From Rhizobium sp. CSW-27 (GTDB taxonomy: Bacteria; Pseudomonadota; Alphaproteobacteria; Rhizobiales; Rhizobiaceae): a stretch of DNA of 64,000 bases. Below are positions 17,338-26,208 of the stretch, one piece after another (the first letter of the stretch is position 1; each line of letters starts with the position of its first letter). The notes under the pieces were generated by a model. It made no database searches. It saw only the letters and a list, made by a program, of their open reading frames with translations, and was not told where the DNA came from. A program made the position numbers and the translations under genes. Location: positions 62,001-126,000 of the forward strand of contig NZ_JAHHZO010000009.1 of NCBI RefSeq assembly GCF_018760785.1, in the 5' to 3' direction.

Positions 17338-18876
17338 ATGGATGCACTTACCTATCTCTTTTCGTCCTGGCTGCAGCCCGAATTGCTGGCGCTGACCGCC
17401 ATCGGCACCTTTGCCGGGATCTATATCGGGGCAATCCCAGGTCTTTCCGTCACCATGGCGGTGTCGATCCTGATTTCGTTCACCTTCAGCTGGGAGGTGA
17501 ACCCGGCTCTGGCGCTGATGAACGGCATCTTCATGGGCGGCGTCTATGGCGGTTCGCGCACCGCAATTCTGCTGAACATCCCGGGCGCGCCGGCCGCCAT
17601 CGCCACCGCGCTCGACGGCTATCCGCTGGCGCAGAAGGGCGAAGCCGGTCAGGCGATCGGCCTTTCCACGGTCATGTCCTTCATCGGCGGCATGGTCGGC
17701 ATCATCGTGCTGGCGCTTGCCGCCCCGGCCGTCAGCGAATTCGCCATCAAGTTCCAGCCGCGCGACTACATGCTGATCGGCATCATGGGCATCCTGCTGG
17801 TGGGAGCGCTTTCCGGCGAAAGCCTCGCCAAGGGCATCTTTGCCGGGGCATTCGGCATCCTGCTCGGCACGGTCGGCCTCGATCCGATGACGGCGGAGCA
17901 GCGCTTCACCTTCGGCACCGTGTCGCTGATGAACGGGATCTCGCCGATCGCCCTGATGATCGGCATGTTCGGCGTATCGGAAGCCTTGCTGCAGCTGCAC
18001 CACCTTCAGAAGGAGGCGGTGAAGCAGAAGATCGACCGCATCATTCCGGTCTGGCGCGACATCAAGCGCTATCTTTCGCTCAGCCTGCAGTCCTCGGGCA
18101 TCGGCGTCATCATCGGCGCGCTGCCCGGCACCGGCGGCGACATTGCCGCGCTGATGGCCTACGACCACGCCAAGCGCGTGACCAAGAACCCGGAGGTTCC
18201 CTTCGGCCAGGGCGCCAAGGAAGGGCTGATCGCGCCCGAGAGTGCCAACAATGCCGCCGTCGGCGGCGCCTATATCCCGATGCTGACCCTTGGCATTCCG
18301 GGCGATGCGGTCACCGCCGTCATCATCGGTGCGCTGTTCATCCACGGCCTGAACCCCGGCCCGCTGCTTCTGATGGAAAAGCCGGACATGTTCTGGTTTA
18401 CCGTCGGCAATCTGGTGCTGGCCAATATCTTCATGCTAGCCTTCGGTCTCACCGGCATTCGCATCTTCACCAAGATCATCGAATGCCCGAAGGCTGTGCT
18501 CTTCCCGCTGATCCTGCTGCTCAGCGTGGTCGGGGCCTATTCGATCAACAATTCCGTCACGGATGTCTGGTGGATGCTCGGCTTCGGCGTGTTCGGCTAC
18601 TTCATGAAGCTCTACGGCTATCAGGTGGCGCCGGTCATTCTCGGCATCATCCTCAGCCGCCTGATGGACGACAACTGGCGTCGCGCCATCATTTCCGAGC
18701 GTGACAGCCTTGGCGATTTCGCGCTCGGCATCCTCACCAGCCCGCTGTCGGCGACACTGCTTGCCATCATCGTCTTCGTGCTTTTCACGCAGACCCGCTG
18801 GTGGAAGGCCCGCTTCGGCGCCCGCACCGAGGCCCCGGTTGCCGACAACACCGGCGCCAGCGCCAGACAGGGATGA
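17338..18876 (+). CDS. tctA: TTT transporter large membrane subunit, TctA family
   Basis: The 512-residue polytopic protein carries the two TctA signatures: GIYIGAIPGLSVTMAVSILIS near residue 30 and IIGALPGTGGDIAALMAYDHAK near residue 260, with the usual inverted symmetry. It starts 6 bases after tctB and ends 6 bases before the dehydrogenase gene, so one transcript is likely. Confidence 0.95.
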   Translation: MDALTYLFSSWLQPELLALTAIGTFAGIYIGAIPGLSVTMAVSILISFTFSWEVNPALALMNGIFMGGVYGGSRTAILLNIPGAPAAIATALDGYPLAQKGEAGQAIGLSTVMSFIGGMVGIIVLALAAPAVSEFAIKFQPRDYMLIGIMGILLVGALSGESLAKGIFAGAFGILLGTVGLDPMTAEQRFTFGTVSLMNGISPIALMIGMFGVSEALLQLHHLQKEAVKQKIDRIIPVWRDIKRYLSLSLQSSGIGVIIGALPGTGGDIAALMAYDHAKRVTKNPEVPFGQGAKEGLIAPESANNAAVGGAYIPMLTLGIPGDAVTAVIIGALFIHGLNPGPLLLMEKPDMFWFTVGNLVLANIFMLAFGLTGIRIFTKIIECPKAVLFPLILLLSVVGAYSINNSVTDVWWMLGFGVFGYFMKLYGYQVAPVILGIILSRLMDDNWRRAIISERDSLGDFALGILTSPLSATLLAIIVFVLFTQTRWWKARFGARTEAPVADNTGASARQG

Positions 18877-18882
18877 CCGCAG

Positions 18883-19734
18883 ATGCAAGACACGCGCATT
18901 CGCCTCGGCCTGATCGGCGACAACATCGCCAGTTCCCAATCCCCGCGCCTGCATGAAATCGCCGGCCGGCTTTCGGGACTGAAGGTGACCTATGAACGGC
19001 TGGTGCCGCCCAGGCGCGGCCAGACCTTCGATGAGGTTTTCGATGCCTGCATTGCCGACGGCTTCACGGGCATCAACGTGACCTATCCCTATAAGGAGCG
19101 GGTGGTCGCGCGTCTGACGGTTCCCGATCCGGCGATTGCCGCCGTCGGGGCCTGCAACACCGTGCTGTTTGCGAGCGATCCGCCCCGCGGCTTCAACACG
19201 GATTTCACCGGCTTCGTGGCCGCCTTCCGCAACAGCTTCGGTGCAGGCACGCAGCCGGGCCGGGTCGCCATGATCGGCGCGGGCGGGGTCGGCAAGGCGG
19301 TGGCCTTCGGTCTTGCGCAGCTGGGCTGCCGCCAGATCCGCCTGTTCGACCGTGATCAGGCGCGCGCCGAAGGGCTGGCGCAATCGGTGCGCAAGGCCGC
19401 CGAGGGGCTGACGGTGGATGTCTGCGCTTCGGCCGAAGAGGCAACGGATGCGGCCGACGGCCTGATCAACTGCACCCCGGTCGGCATGGTGGGCTATCCC
19501 GGCTCTGCCGTGCCCGACGGCGCGCTGAAGACTGCGCGCTGGGCCTTCGATGCGGTCTACACGCCCGTCGACACGCAGTTCCTCGTGGCGGCGCGCAGCG
19601 CCGGGCTCGCCATCATGAGCGGTTATGAACTCTTCTTCTACCAGGGCGTCGATGCCTTCCGGCTGTTCACCGGCGAGGAGGTTGACCAGCAGGCCCTGCG
19701 GCGACAACTCAAGGACAGCGAAGGAGCGCCCTGA
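18883..19734 (+). CDS. Shikimate/quinate dehydrogenase-like protein (AroE superfamily)
   Basis: The 283-residue protein has the AroE substrate-binding start (LIGDNIASSQSPRLHE), the catalytic Lys in GINVTYPYKERV, the Asn/Asp pair in GACNTVL and FNTDFTGF, and the NAD(P) loop GAGGVGKAVAFGLA. The substrate motif SxSP is replaced by SQSP, within normal variation. Coupling to a TctCBA transporter and a dehydroshikimate dehydratase indicates a catabolic quinate/shikimate dehydrogenase rather than the biosynthetic one. Confidence 0.87.
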   Translation: MQDTRIRLGLIGDNIASSQSPRLHEIAGRLSGLKVTYERLVPPRRGQTFDEVFDACIADGFTGINVTYPYKERVVARLTVPDPAIAAVGACNTVLFASDPPRGFNTDFTGFVAAFRNSFGAGTQPGRVAMIGAGGVGKAVAFGLAQLGCRQIRLFDRDQARAEGLAQSVRKAAEGLTVDVCASAEEATDAADGLINCTPVGMVGYPGSAVPDGALKTARWAFDAVYTPVDTQFLVAARSAGLAIMSGYELFFYQGVDAFRLFTGEEVDQQALRRQLKDSEGAP

Positions 19735-19736
19735 CC

Positions 19737-21623
19737 ATGAAGACCTCGATCGCCACCGTTTCCATCAGCGGCGACCTTCCCGAAAAACTCCAGGCCATCG
19801 CCAAGGCCGGCTTTACCGGCGTGGAGATTTTCGAGAACGACCTGCTGGTGCATGACGCCTCGCCGAAAGAGGTGGGGCGGATGGTGCGCGATCACGGCTT
19901 GGAGATCTCGCTCTTCCAGCCGTTCCGCGACTTCGAGGGCATGCCGGAGCCCTATCGCAGCCGCGGTTTCGACAGGGCGGAACGCAAGTTCGACATCATG
20001 GGGGAACTCGGCACCGACCTGATGCTCGTCTGCTCGAATGTGTCGCCCGTTTCTCTCGGCGGTGTCGACCGCGCGGCCGACGATTTTCGCGCGCTGGGCG
20101 AGCGGGCGGCCAGGCGCGGGCTGAAGGTCGGCTACGAGGCGCTTGCCTGGGGTCGCCACATCCACGACCATCGCGACGCCTGGGAGATCGTCCGGCGCGC
20201 CGATCATCCCCAGATCGGTCTCATTCTCGACAGTTTCCACACGCTGTCCCGCCGCATCGATGTCGGCAGCATTCGCGCCATTCCGGGCGACAAGATCTTC
20301 TTCGTACAGCTTGCCGACGCGCCGAAGATCGACATGGACCTGCTCTACTGGAGCCGCCACTTCCGCAACATGCCGGGGGAGGGGGATCTGCCGCTGGTGG
20401 ACTTCATGTCGGCCATTGCCGCCACCGGCTACCAGGGGCCCCTTTCGCTGGAGATCTTCAACGACCAGTTCCGCAGCGGCTCGGCCCGGCTGATTGCCGA
20501 AGACGGTCACCGCTCGCTGCTCAACCTGATGGATCAGGTGCGGCGCAGCGAACCCGATCTGCGCATCGCCGTTCCCGCCGCGCCGGCGCGCACGACCGTC
20601 AAGGGCGTGGAATTCGTGGAGTTCACCGCGTCGGAGGAAGAGGCGGCCGACCTGGTTGCCCTTCTGTCGACACTCGGTTTTGCCCGCACGGCACAGCATC
20701 GCAACCGCAAGGTGGCCCTCTACCAGCAGGGCGATATCCGCATCGTCATCAACACCGAAGGCGAGGGGCTCGCCGGTTCCTCCTACTCGATCCATGGCGT
20801 CAACGCCTATGCCTTCGGGTTGAGGGTGCCGGATGCCGCCCGCGCCGTGGAACGGGCAACCGCGATGGGCGCCGAAGCCTTTGCCGAACCGCGGCGCCCG
20901 GGCGAGGTTGCGGTGCCTGCCATCGTCGCGACGGGGGGCGAGATCATCTATTTCATCGACGGCAGCGAAGCCCTTGACCGCATCTGGCCGACCGAGTTCG
21001 AGCCGGTGGCGGCCGGCAACGCCGCCGCCGGCCTCACCCATATCGATCATCTCGCCCAGACGACGCGCTATGATGAGATGCCGAGCCTGCTGCTCTTCTA
21101 TACCTCGATCTTCGATCTCGACCGGTCCGGCATGGTGGATGTTGCCGATCCCGCCGGCCTGGTGCGCAGCCAGGCAGTGCAGAACCCCTCGGGCGGGCTG
21201 CGCATCACCATCAACGGCGCCGACAATCGCAAGACCTTCGCCGGCCATTTCCTGACGGAAGGCTTTGGCGCCGGCATCCAGCATATAGCCTTCTCGACCG
21301 ACGACATCTTCGCTACCGTCACGGCCCTGAAGACCTGCGGCCTGGAACCGCTGCCGATTTCCCGCAACTACTATGATGATCTGGAGGCAAGGCTTGGCCT
21401 GCTGCCGGACTTTGTCGAAAGGCTGCGGGAGAACAGTCTGCTCTATGACCGGGACGGAGAGGGGGAGTATTTCCAGCTCTACAGCCGCACCTTCGGCGAG
21501 GGCTTCTTCTTCGAGATCGTCGAGCGCCGCAACGGCTATCAGGGCTATGGCGCCACCAACGCGATGTTCCGGATCGCGGCCCAGAAGCGCCTGGCAACCC
21601 CGGCGGGCCTGCCAAGACAGTAG
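19737..21623 (+). CDS. quiC: 3-dehydroshikimate dehydratase, QuiC type (sugar isomerase-like domain fused to HPPD-like domain)
   Basis: At 628 residues it matches the size of two-domain QuiC proteins. Residues 1 to about 280 form a xylose-isomerase-like TIM barrel (FTGVEIFEND, VGYEALAWGRH, LILDSFHTLSR, SLEIFNDQFR) that carries dehydratase activity. The rest resembles 4-hydroxyphenylpyruvate dioxygenase, including THIDHLAQ and GIQHIAFSTDDIF. It would convert 3-dehydroshikimate to protocatechuate. It starts 3 bases after the dehydrogenase stop and is the last gene of the TctCBA operon. No ring-cleavage genes are in the window. Confidence 0.9.
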   Translation: MKTSIATVSISGDLPEKLQAIAKAGFTGVEIFENDLLVHDASPKEVGRMVRDHGLEISLFQPFRDFEGMPEPYRSRGFDRAERKFDIMGELGTDLMLVCSNVSPVSLGGVDRAADDFRALGERAARRGLKVGYEALAWGRHIHDHRDAWEIVRRADHPQIGLILDSFHTLSRRIDVGSIRAIPGDKIFFVQLADAPKIDMDLLYWSRHFRNMPGEGDLPLVDFMSAIAATGYQGPLSLEIFNDQFRSGSARLIAEDGHRSLLNLMDQVRRSEPDLRIAVPAAPARTTVKGVEFVEFTASEEEAADLVALLSTLGFARTAQHRNRKVALYQQGDIRIVINTEGEGLAGSSYSIHGVNAYAFGLRVPDAARAVERATAMGAEAFAEPRRPGEVAVPAIVATGGEIIYFIDGSEALDRIWPTEFEPVAAGNAAAGLTHIDHLAQTTRYDEMPSLLLFYTSIFDLDRSGMVDVADPAGLVRSQAVQNPSGGLRITINGADNRKTFAGHFLTEGFGAGIQHIAFSTDDIFATVTALKTCGLEPLPISRNYYDDLEARLGLLPDFVERLRENSLLYDRDGEGEYFQLYSRTFGEGFFFEIVERRNGYQGYGATNAMFRIAAQKRLATPAGLPRQ

Positions 21624-21805
21624 ACCCCGGCGCCTGCCGCATCCAGCGCGAGAGGCGGACGGCACCATCGCGGAGATTTCGCGCACGTCATGGCCGACCG
21701 GCTCCGGCAGCCTGCGTCGGCAGCGCAAAGGTCAGCCTGAACGACGCGCCCCCGCCAGCGCCTTGCGCCCGCGTTTCGCCGCGACAGCCTCTTGACCCAC
21801 CAGAA

Positions 21806-21819
21806 TGTTATCGATAACA
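21806..21819. promoter_or_regulatory. GntR-type operator upstream of the TRAP transporter operon
   Basis: TGTTATCGATAACA is a perfect 14-bp palindrome of the LacI/GntR class. It begins 9 bases after TTGACC (21792-21797), so it overlaps the likely promoter of the TRAP operon whose first gene starts at 21893. The same core occurs at 28393-28410 and, degenerate, at 25749-25762. No gene is seen in 21624-21892. Confidence 0.85.
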
Positions 21820-21892
21820 ATTCTTCAGGTGAATGGAGTCACCGACCCGCAGCAGGGCGTTGCGGGTGGAGGAAATCGAGGAGGAGTGTGCC

Positions 21893-22381
21893 ATGGGCCG
21901 ACTTGTGTCGCTGCTCTGGACGTGGATCGATGTCGCGATGGCGGCCCTGATGAGCGCGATGATCGCGCTGGTTTTCACCAATGTGGTGATGCGTTACGGC
22001 TTTTCGTCGGGATTGCGGGTATCGGTGGAGTTGTCGCGTCTCGGCTTCGTCTGGGTCGTGATGCTGGGTGCGGTCGTCGTGCTGCGCCGGGGCGAGCATC
22101 TCGCGGTCACCGAGTTTTCCGAGGCCTTTCTGCCGAAGGCGGTGCCGGCGCTCAGACGGCTTGCCTGGCTGATCATCCTCGTCTGCGCGGTGATGCTGTT
22201 CTGGGGCGCGCAGAAGCAGACAATCGCCAACTGGCAGAACATATCACCGCTTACCGGCCTGCCGACCGGTCTCATGTATCTCTCGGGTGTCCTTTCAGGC
22301 CTGATGATGGTCTTTGTTGCGCTGGTGCGCATCTTCGGTTCGCCCGATTACGTCCAGTCCCTCGAGGAGGAACGCCGGTGA
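21893..22381 (+). CDS. TRAP transporter small permease, DctQ family
   Basis: The ATG at 21893 has GAGGAGGAG before it. The 162-residue protein has four membrane helices with the DctQ pattern (VVMRYGFSSGLRVSVELSRLGFVWVVM in two parts, then RRGEHLAVTEF). It is the first gene of a gluconate-island TRAP operon and overlaps the large permease start by 4 bp. Confidence 0.9.
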   Translation: MGRLVSLLWTWIDVAMAALMSAMIALVFTNVVMRYGFSSGLRVSVELSRLGFVWVVMLGAVVVLRRGEHLAVTEFSEAFLPKAVPALRRLAWLIILVCAVMLFWGAQKQTIANWQNISPLTGLPTGLMYLSGVLSGLMMVFVALVRIFGSPDYVQSLEEERR

Positions 22382-23658
22382 CCCTCGTTCTGTTTCTCGG
22401 CGTCCTGATCGTCAGCATTCTCCTCGGTCTGCCGGTCGCCTTCGCCCTGCTGCTCTCCTCGATCGCGCTCATGTTGCACATGGACCTGTTCAGCGCCGAC
22501 ATCCTGGCACAGTCGCTGATCAACGGCGTCGACAGCTTTCCGCTGCTGGCGGTGCCCTTCTTCCTGGTGGCGGGCGAGGTCATGGCCAATGGCGGCCTGT
22601 CGCGCCGCATCGTCCGGCTCGCCTCGACACTGGTCGGGCATCGCAAGGGCGGTCTCGGCTACGTGGCGATCATCACCTCCGTGCTGCTGGCCGGCCTTTC
22701 CGGCTCGGCCGTGGCCGATGCGGCCGCACTGGTCTCGATCCTTTATCCGATGATGCGCAAGTCCGGCTATCCGGAGGGGCCGTCAATCGGTCTTCTGGCA
22801 TCGGGCGGCATCATTGCCCCTGTCATTCCACCGTCGCTGCCGCTGATCATCGTCGGCGTGGCCGGAAACATCTCGATTGCCAAGCTGTTTCTCGGCGGCA
22901 TTGCCCCCGGTCTGATGATGGGCGCGGCCCTGATGCTGGTCTGGTGGCTGCTCATGCGCCGGCAGACGGTGGACACCACGCCGAAGGCAACCGGTGCCGA
23001 GCGTCTGGCGGCCCTGAAAGACGGGGTGTGGGCGCTGCTGCTGCCACTCATCATCATCGGCGGCATCCGCTTCGGCATCTTCACGCCCACGGAAGCGGCG
23101 GTCGTTGCCGCCGTCTACGCCATCACCGTCTCGGCCATCATCTACCGTGAGCTGACGCTGAAGGGCTTCTACCACATTCTGATCGGCGCCGGTCGTGCGA
23201 CAGCCATGGTGATGTTCCTGGTCGGCGCAGCCATGGTGGCGGCCTGGCTGATCACGGTTGCGCAACTGCCGCAGCAACTTGCCCAGATCCTCGGCCCGCT
23301 GGTGGAGCATCCGCGCGTGCTGATGGCGGTCATCATGCTCATCGTGCTTCTGGTCGGCATGGTGATGGACCTGAGTCCGACGATCCTGATCCTGGTGCCG
23401 CTCTTCATGCCCATCGTGAAGCTGGCGGGCATCGACCCGGTCTATTTCGGGCTGATGTTCGTCATCAACACCTCGATCGGCCTGATCACGCCGCCGGTCG
23501 GCACCGTTCTGAACGTGGTGTGCGGCGTCGGGAAGGCACAGATGAGCACGGCGGTTCGCGGGGCGCTGCCCTTCATCGCCGCCTATGTGGCCCTGCTCGT
23601 TCTGTTCGTGATTTTCCCATCGCTCATCATCGTGCCCATGAAGTTTTTCGCAGGCTAA
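22378..23658 (+). CDS. TRAP transporter large permease, DctM family
   Basis: The start is a GTG at 22378, overlapping the stop of the small permease (GTGA) and preceded by GAGGAGG; longer frames in this phase only shadow the upstream gene. The 426-residue product is a 12-helix DctM protein with GLSGSAVADAAAL, ASGGIIAPVIPPSLPLI and NTSIGLITPPVGTVLNVVCG. It uses the sodium or proton gradient for uptake. Confidence 0.93.
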   Translation: MTLVLFLGVLIVSILLGLPVAFALLLSSIALMLHMDLFSADILAQSLINGVDSFPLLAVPFFLVAGEVMANGGLSRRIVRLASTLVGHRKGGLGYVAIITSVLLAGLSGSAVADAAALVSILYPMMRKSGYPEGPSIGLLASGGIIAPVIPPSLPLIIVGVAGNISIAKLFLGGIAPGLMMGAALMLVWWLLMRRQTVDTTPKATGAERLAALKDGVWALLLPLIIIGGIRFGIFTPTEAAVVAAVYAITVSAIIYRELTLKGFYHILIGAGRATAMVMFLVGAAMVAAWLITVAQLPQQLAQILGPLVEHPRVLMAVIMLIVLLVGMVMDLSPTILILVPLFMPIVKLAGIDPVYFGLMFVINTSIGLITPPVGTVLNVVCGVGKAQMSTAVRGALPFIAAYVALLVLFVIFPSLIIVPMKFFAG

Positions 23659-23673
23659 CCAGGGAGGAATGCC

Positions 23674-24654
23674 ATGAAGAAACTGATCCACACCCTCGGC
23701 GTCACCGCCGCTCTACTGCTCGGCAGCGTTTTTGCCGCCTCTGCCGAAACGCAGCTCAAGCTTGCACATGCCGCGCCGGAGACCGATCTCCAGCAGACCA
23801 TGTCGCTGTATTTCAAGGAGCAGGTCGAAGCCCGCTCCAAGGGCGCGATCAAGGTCACGATCTTCCCGCAGGGGCAACTCGGCAATGATGCGCAGATGAT
23901 CGATGGGGCACGCTCCGGCATCATCGACATCGTCATTTCCGGCCTCAACAACTTCACCGGCCTCGTGCCGCAGGCCGGCGTCTTCGAACTGCCGTTCATG
24001 TTCCCCAACCGCAACGTGGCCTACAAGGTGCTGGACGGCGAGATCGGCAAGGGGATTTCCGCCCAGTTCGAACAGTATGGCCTGAAGGTGCTCGGCTATC
24101 CCGAAAACGGCTATCGCAACATCACCAACAATCGCGGCCCCATCCACAAGCCGGAGGATCTGAAGGGCCTGCAGATGCGCGTCAACAATTCGCGCGCCTT
24201 GAACGACATGTTCGCCCTGCTCGGCGCCAATCCGCAGCAGATCCCGGTCGCGGAACTATATACCGCGCTGGAAACCGGCGTTGTCGACGCTCAGGATCAT
24301 CCGGTCGGCATCGTCGTGTCCTTCAAGTTCAACGAGGTGCAGAAATATCTGTCGCTCACCCAGCACGCCTATTCGCCGCTGGCCATGGTGATGAACGACA
24401 GGAAGCTGAAGAGCCTGAAGCCGGAAGAACAGGCAATCCTTGTCGAGGTCGCGAAGGACGCCATCGCCAGGCAGCGCGAGATGAATGTGGCCAAGGAAGA
24501 AAAGATGATCGCCCAGCTGGAAGGCGAGGGCATGAAGGTGAACCGCGACGTGGATTCGGCTGCCTTCCAGAAAGCCGTCCGCCCGGTATGGGAAGGCTTC
24601 ATCAAGGCCAATGGCGATACGCTGGTCAACCAGATCGTCGACGCGGCCAAATAA
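23674..24654 (+). CDS. TRAP transporter solute receptor, DctP family
   Basis: A GGGAGGAA site precedes the start. A Sec signal (KKLIHTLGVTAALLLGSVFAASA) leads into the DctP fold: KLAHAAPETDLQQTMSLYFKE, then GYRNITNNRGPIHKPEDLKG with the conserved Arg that binds the substrate carboxylate and RVNNSRALNDMF. A sugar acid such as gluconate, idonate or a keto-gluconate is likely from the neighbouring enzymes and shared operator. A strong terminator follows. Confidence 0.93.
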   Translation: MKKLIHTLGVTAALLLGSVFAASAETQLKLAHAAPETDLQQTMSLYFKEQVEARSKGAIKVTIFPQGQLGNDAQMIDGARSGIIDIVISGLNNFTGLVPQAGVFELPFMFPNRNVAYKVLDGEIGKGISAQFEQYGLKVLGYPENGYRNITNNRGPIHKPEDLKGLQMRVNNSRALNDMFALLGANPQQIPVAELYTALETGVVDAQDHPVGIVVSFKFNEVQKYLSLTQHAYSPLAMVMNDRKLKSLKPEEQAILVEVAKDAIARQREMNVAKEEKMIAQLEGEGMKVNRDVDSAAFQKAVRPVWEGFIKANGDTLVNQIVDAAK

Positions 24655-24681
24655 CGCAGGCACCGTCCCACCCGGAACGAA

Positions 24682-24714
24682 GGCGCGGGAAGTTTTTCTC
24701 CCGCGCCTTTTTTT
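24682..24714 (+). terminator. Rho-independent terminator of the TRAP operon
   Basis: GGCGCGGGA pairs with TCCCGCGCC and is followed by TTTTTTT. It lies 28 bases after the receptor gene and just before the stop of the convergent regulator gene at 24719. Confidence 0.92.
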
Positions 24715-24718
24715 GTCG

Positions 24719-25735
24719 TCAGCGGCTGCTTTCGCGCCCAATCAGCACGGGCGTGAAGCGGATCGTCTGCGGCAGGCCGGGTTCGAAGCGGCCTTCCAGA
24801 ACATCGCCGATGAGTTCGGCGGTCTTTGCCCCGATGTCGCCGGCGAAGGCATTGATCGTGGTCAGCGTCGGCACGCAGATTGCGCCGATATCGTAATTGC
24901 CGAAGCCGCCGAGCGCCATGTCCTGCGGCACCCTGATGCCGCGCCGCTGACATTCGGTCAGCGCGCCGAAGGCGGAGAGGTCGGAGACGCAGATTGCCGC
25001 CTCCGTATCCGGAAGGCTCTGCAGCAGATGTGCCATGGCAACGGCACCTTCCCGCATGCCGATTGGCGGAGCACCGCAGGCAATAAGCCGCGACGCATCC
25101 AGCCCGGCCGCCTGCATGGCTGCCACGAAGCCGGCGCGACGTTCGGTGCCGCGGGTGTCGTTGTCGGCATCACCGCCGATGAAGGCAATCCGCCGATAGC
25201 CGGCATCGGCAAAATGGCGAACCATCTCGCCGATGGCGAGCGTGTTGGAGAAGCCGACGACATGGCCGATCGGCTGTTCGGGCAGATCCCAGGTTTCCAC
25301 CACCGGAATGCCGGCATTCGACAGAAGCTTGCGTGCACGGGGCGTATGGCGCCCGCCGGTCACCACAATGGCCTGCGGCTTGCGGCGCAACAGCTGCTCG
25401 ACGAGCCGCTCCTCCTCCAGAATGTCGTAATTGGTGTAGCCGAGGAGGATCTGCAGGCCGCGCCGCGACAGTCCATCCGACAACTGCCGGACGGTTTCGG
25501 CAAAATTGGCATTGTTGATGGAAGGAATGGTGACGGCGACGAAATCCGTCTTCTGTGAGCGCAGGTTGGCGGCGGTGCTGTCGAAGACATAACCCAGATC
25601 TTCGGCTGCGCGCAGAATGGCTTCGCGCGTCTCCTGGCTCACCGAGCTGTCGCTCTTGAAGGCACGGGAAACGGTCATCGGGGAAACCCCTATGGCCTTG
25701 GCGATATCGGCCATGGTGGGTGGCTTGCGGCTCAT
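24719..25735 (-). CDS. LacI-family regulator, GntR-like (gluconate/idonate)
   Basis: The 338-residue repressor has the LacI helix-turn-helix (TMADIAKAIGVSPMTVSRAF) at the N-terminus and a periplasmic-binding-like effector domain. Its style is close to gluconate regulators GntR/IdnR. It sits between the TRAP operon and the gluconokinase operon. A degenerate copy of the shared palindrome lies 14 bases before its start, so autoregulation is likely. The ligand is inferred to be a gluconate-pathway sugar acid or phosphate. Confidence 0.92.
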   Translation of the reverse strand: MSRKPPTMADIAKAIGVSPMTVSRAFKSDSSVSQETREAILRAAEDLGYVFDSTAANLRSQKTDFVAVTIPSINNANFAETVRQLSDGLSRRGLQILLGYTNYDILEEERLVEQLLRRKPQAIVVTGGRHTPRARKLLSNAGIPVVETWDLPEQPIGHVVGFSNTLAIGEMVRHFADAGYRRIAFIGGDADNDTRGTERRAGFVAAMQAAGLDASRLIACGAPPIGMREGAVAMAHLLQSLPDTEAAICVSDLSAFGALTECQRRGIRVPQDMALGGFGNYDIGAICVPTLTTINAFAGDIGAKTAELIGDVLEGRFEPGLPQTIRFTPVLIGRESSR

Positions 25736-25748
25736 CGGACAATCATCA

Positions 25749-25762
25749 TGTTATCGTTACCA
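25749..25762. promoter_or_regulatory. Degenerate GntR-type operator before the regulator gene
   Basis: TGTTATCGTTACCA matches 12 of 14 positions of the palindrome TGTTATCGATAACA. It lies 14-27 bases upstream of the regulator start, a suitable place for autorepression; imperfection would give weaker control. Confidence 0.65.
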
Positions 25763-25875
25763 GCCCCACTACACGCTGAAAGCGAGTGGATGGCAAGCCG
25801 TGCCGGCTGTGTCTTTGCGGCCGCCAACAGAAAAGGCGGCACCTGTCGATGCCGCCCGCCGGACAATGGCGTCGT

Positions 25876-26208
25876 TCAGAGCGCGTATTCGTTGGCAAGG
25901 GTCACATGGTGGTGAATGCGCCCGTCGAAGAATTCTGCCAGCACCGCTTCCGTCGCGGCGCGGGCCTCGGCCCGCACCGGGCTTGCGAGCGCCTCGTCCA
26001 CAGCAGCAAGGCTCGGATAGTTGATGGCAAGAATCATCGGCAGTTCAGGCGCCCCGTCGTCGCGCGCCTCGGCAAAGGAAATGCGCACGTCGGTCGCATG
26101 CGGGAAGGCCTTCCATTTCGGCAGGATGCGTTCGATGACCGCCTGGCGGAAGGCTTCGGTCTGCCCCTCCTTTACCTTGCCTTCGAACAGCGCATAACGG
26201 GTGATCAT
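25876..26208 (-). CDS. Small dimeric alpha/beta-barrel-like hypothetical protein
   Basis: This 110-residue protein has no signal peptide or membrane segment. Its pattern (TRYALFEGKVKEGQTEAFRQ, central LPMILAINYPSLAAVDEAL, final HHHVTLANEYAL) resembles small EthD/Dabb-type dimeric ferredoxin-like barrels. No function is known to me. Its start overlaps the stop of the dehydrogenase gene by 4 bp, so it is co-expressed with the gluconate/idonate enzymes and may act as an accessory isomerase or binding protein. Confidence 0.75.
   Translation of the reverse strand: MITRYALFEGKVKEGQTEAFRQAVIERILPKWKAFPHATDVRISFAEARDDGAPELPMILAINYPSLAAVDEALASPVRAEARAATEAVLAEFFDGRIHHHVTLANEYAL

Noticed and set aside
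19638..21728. 696-codon open frame antisense to the quiC-like gene
   Set aside because: The plus-strand product has clear family motifs; the reverse frame is a composition artefact.
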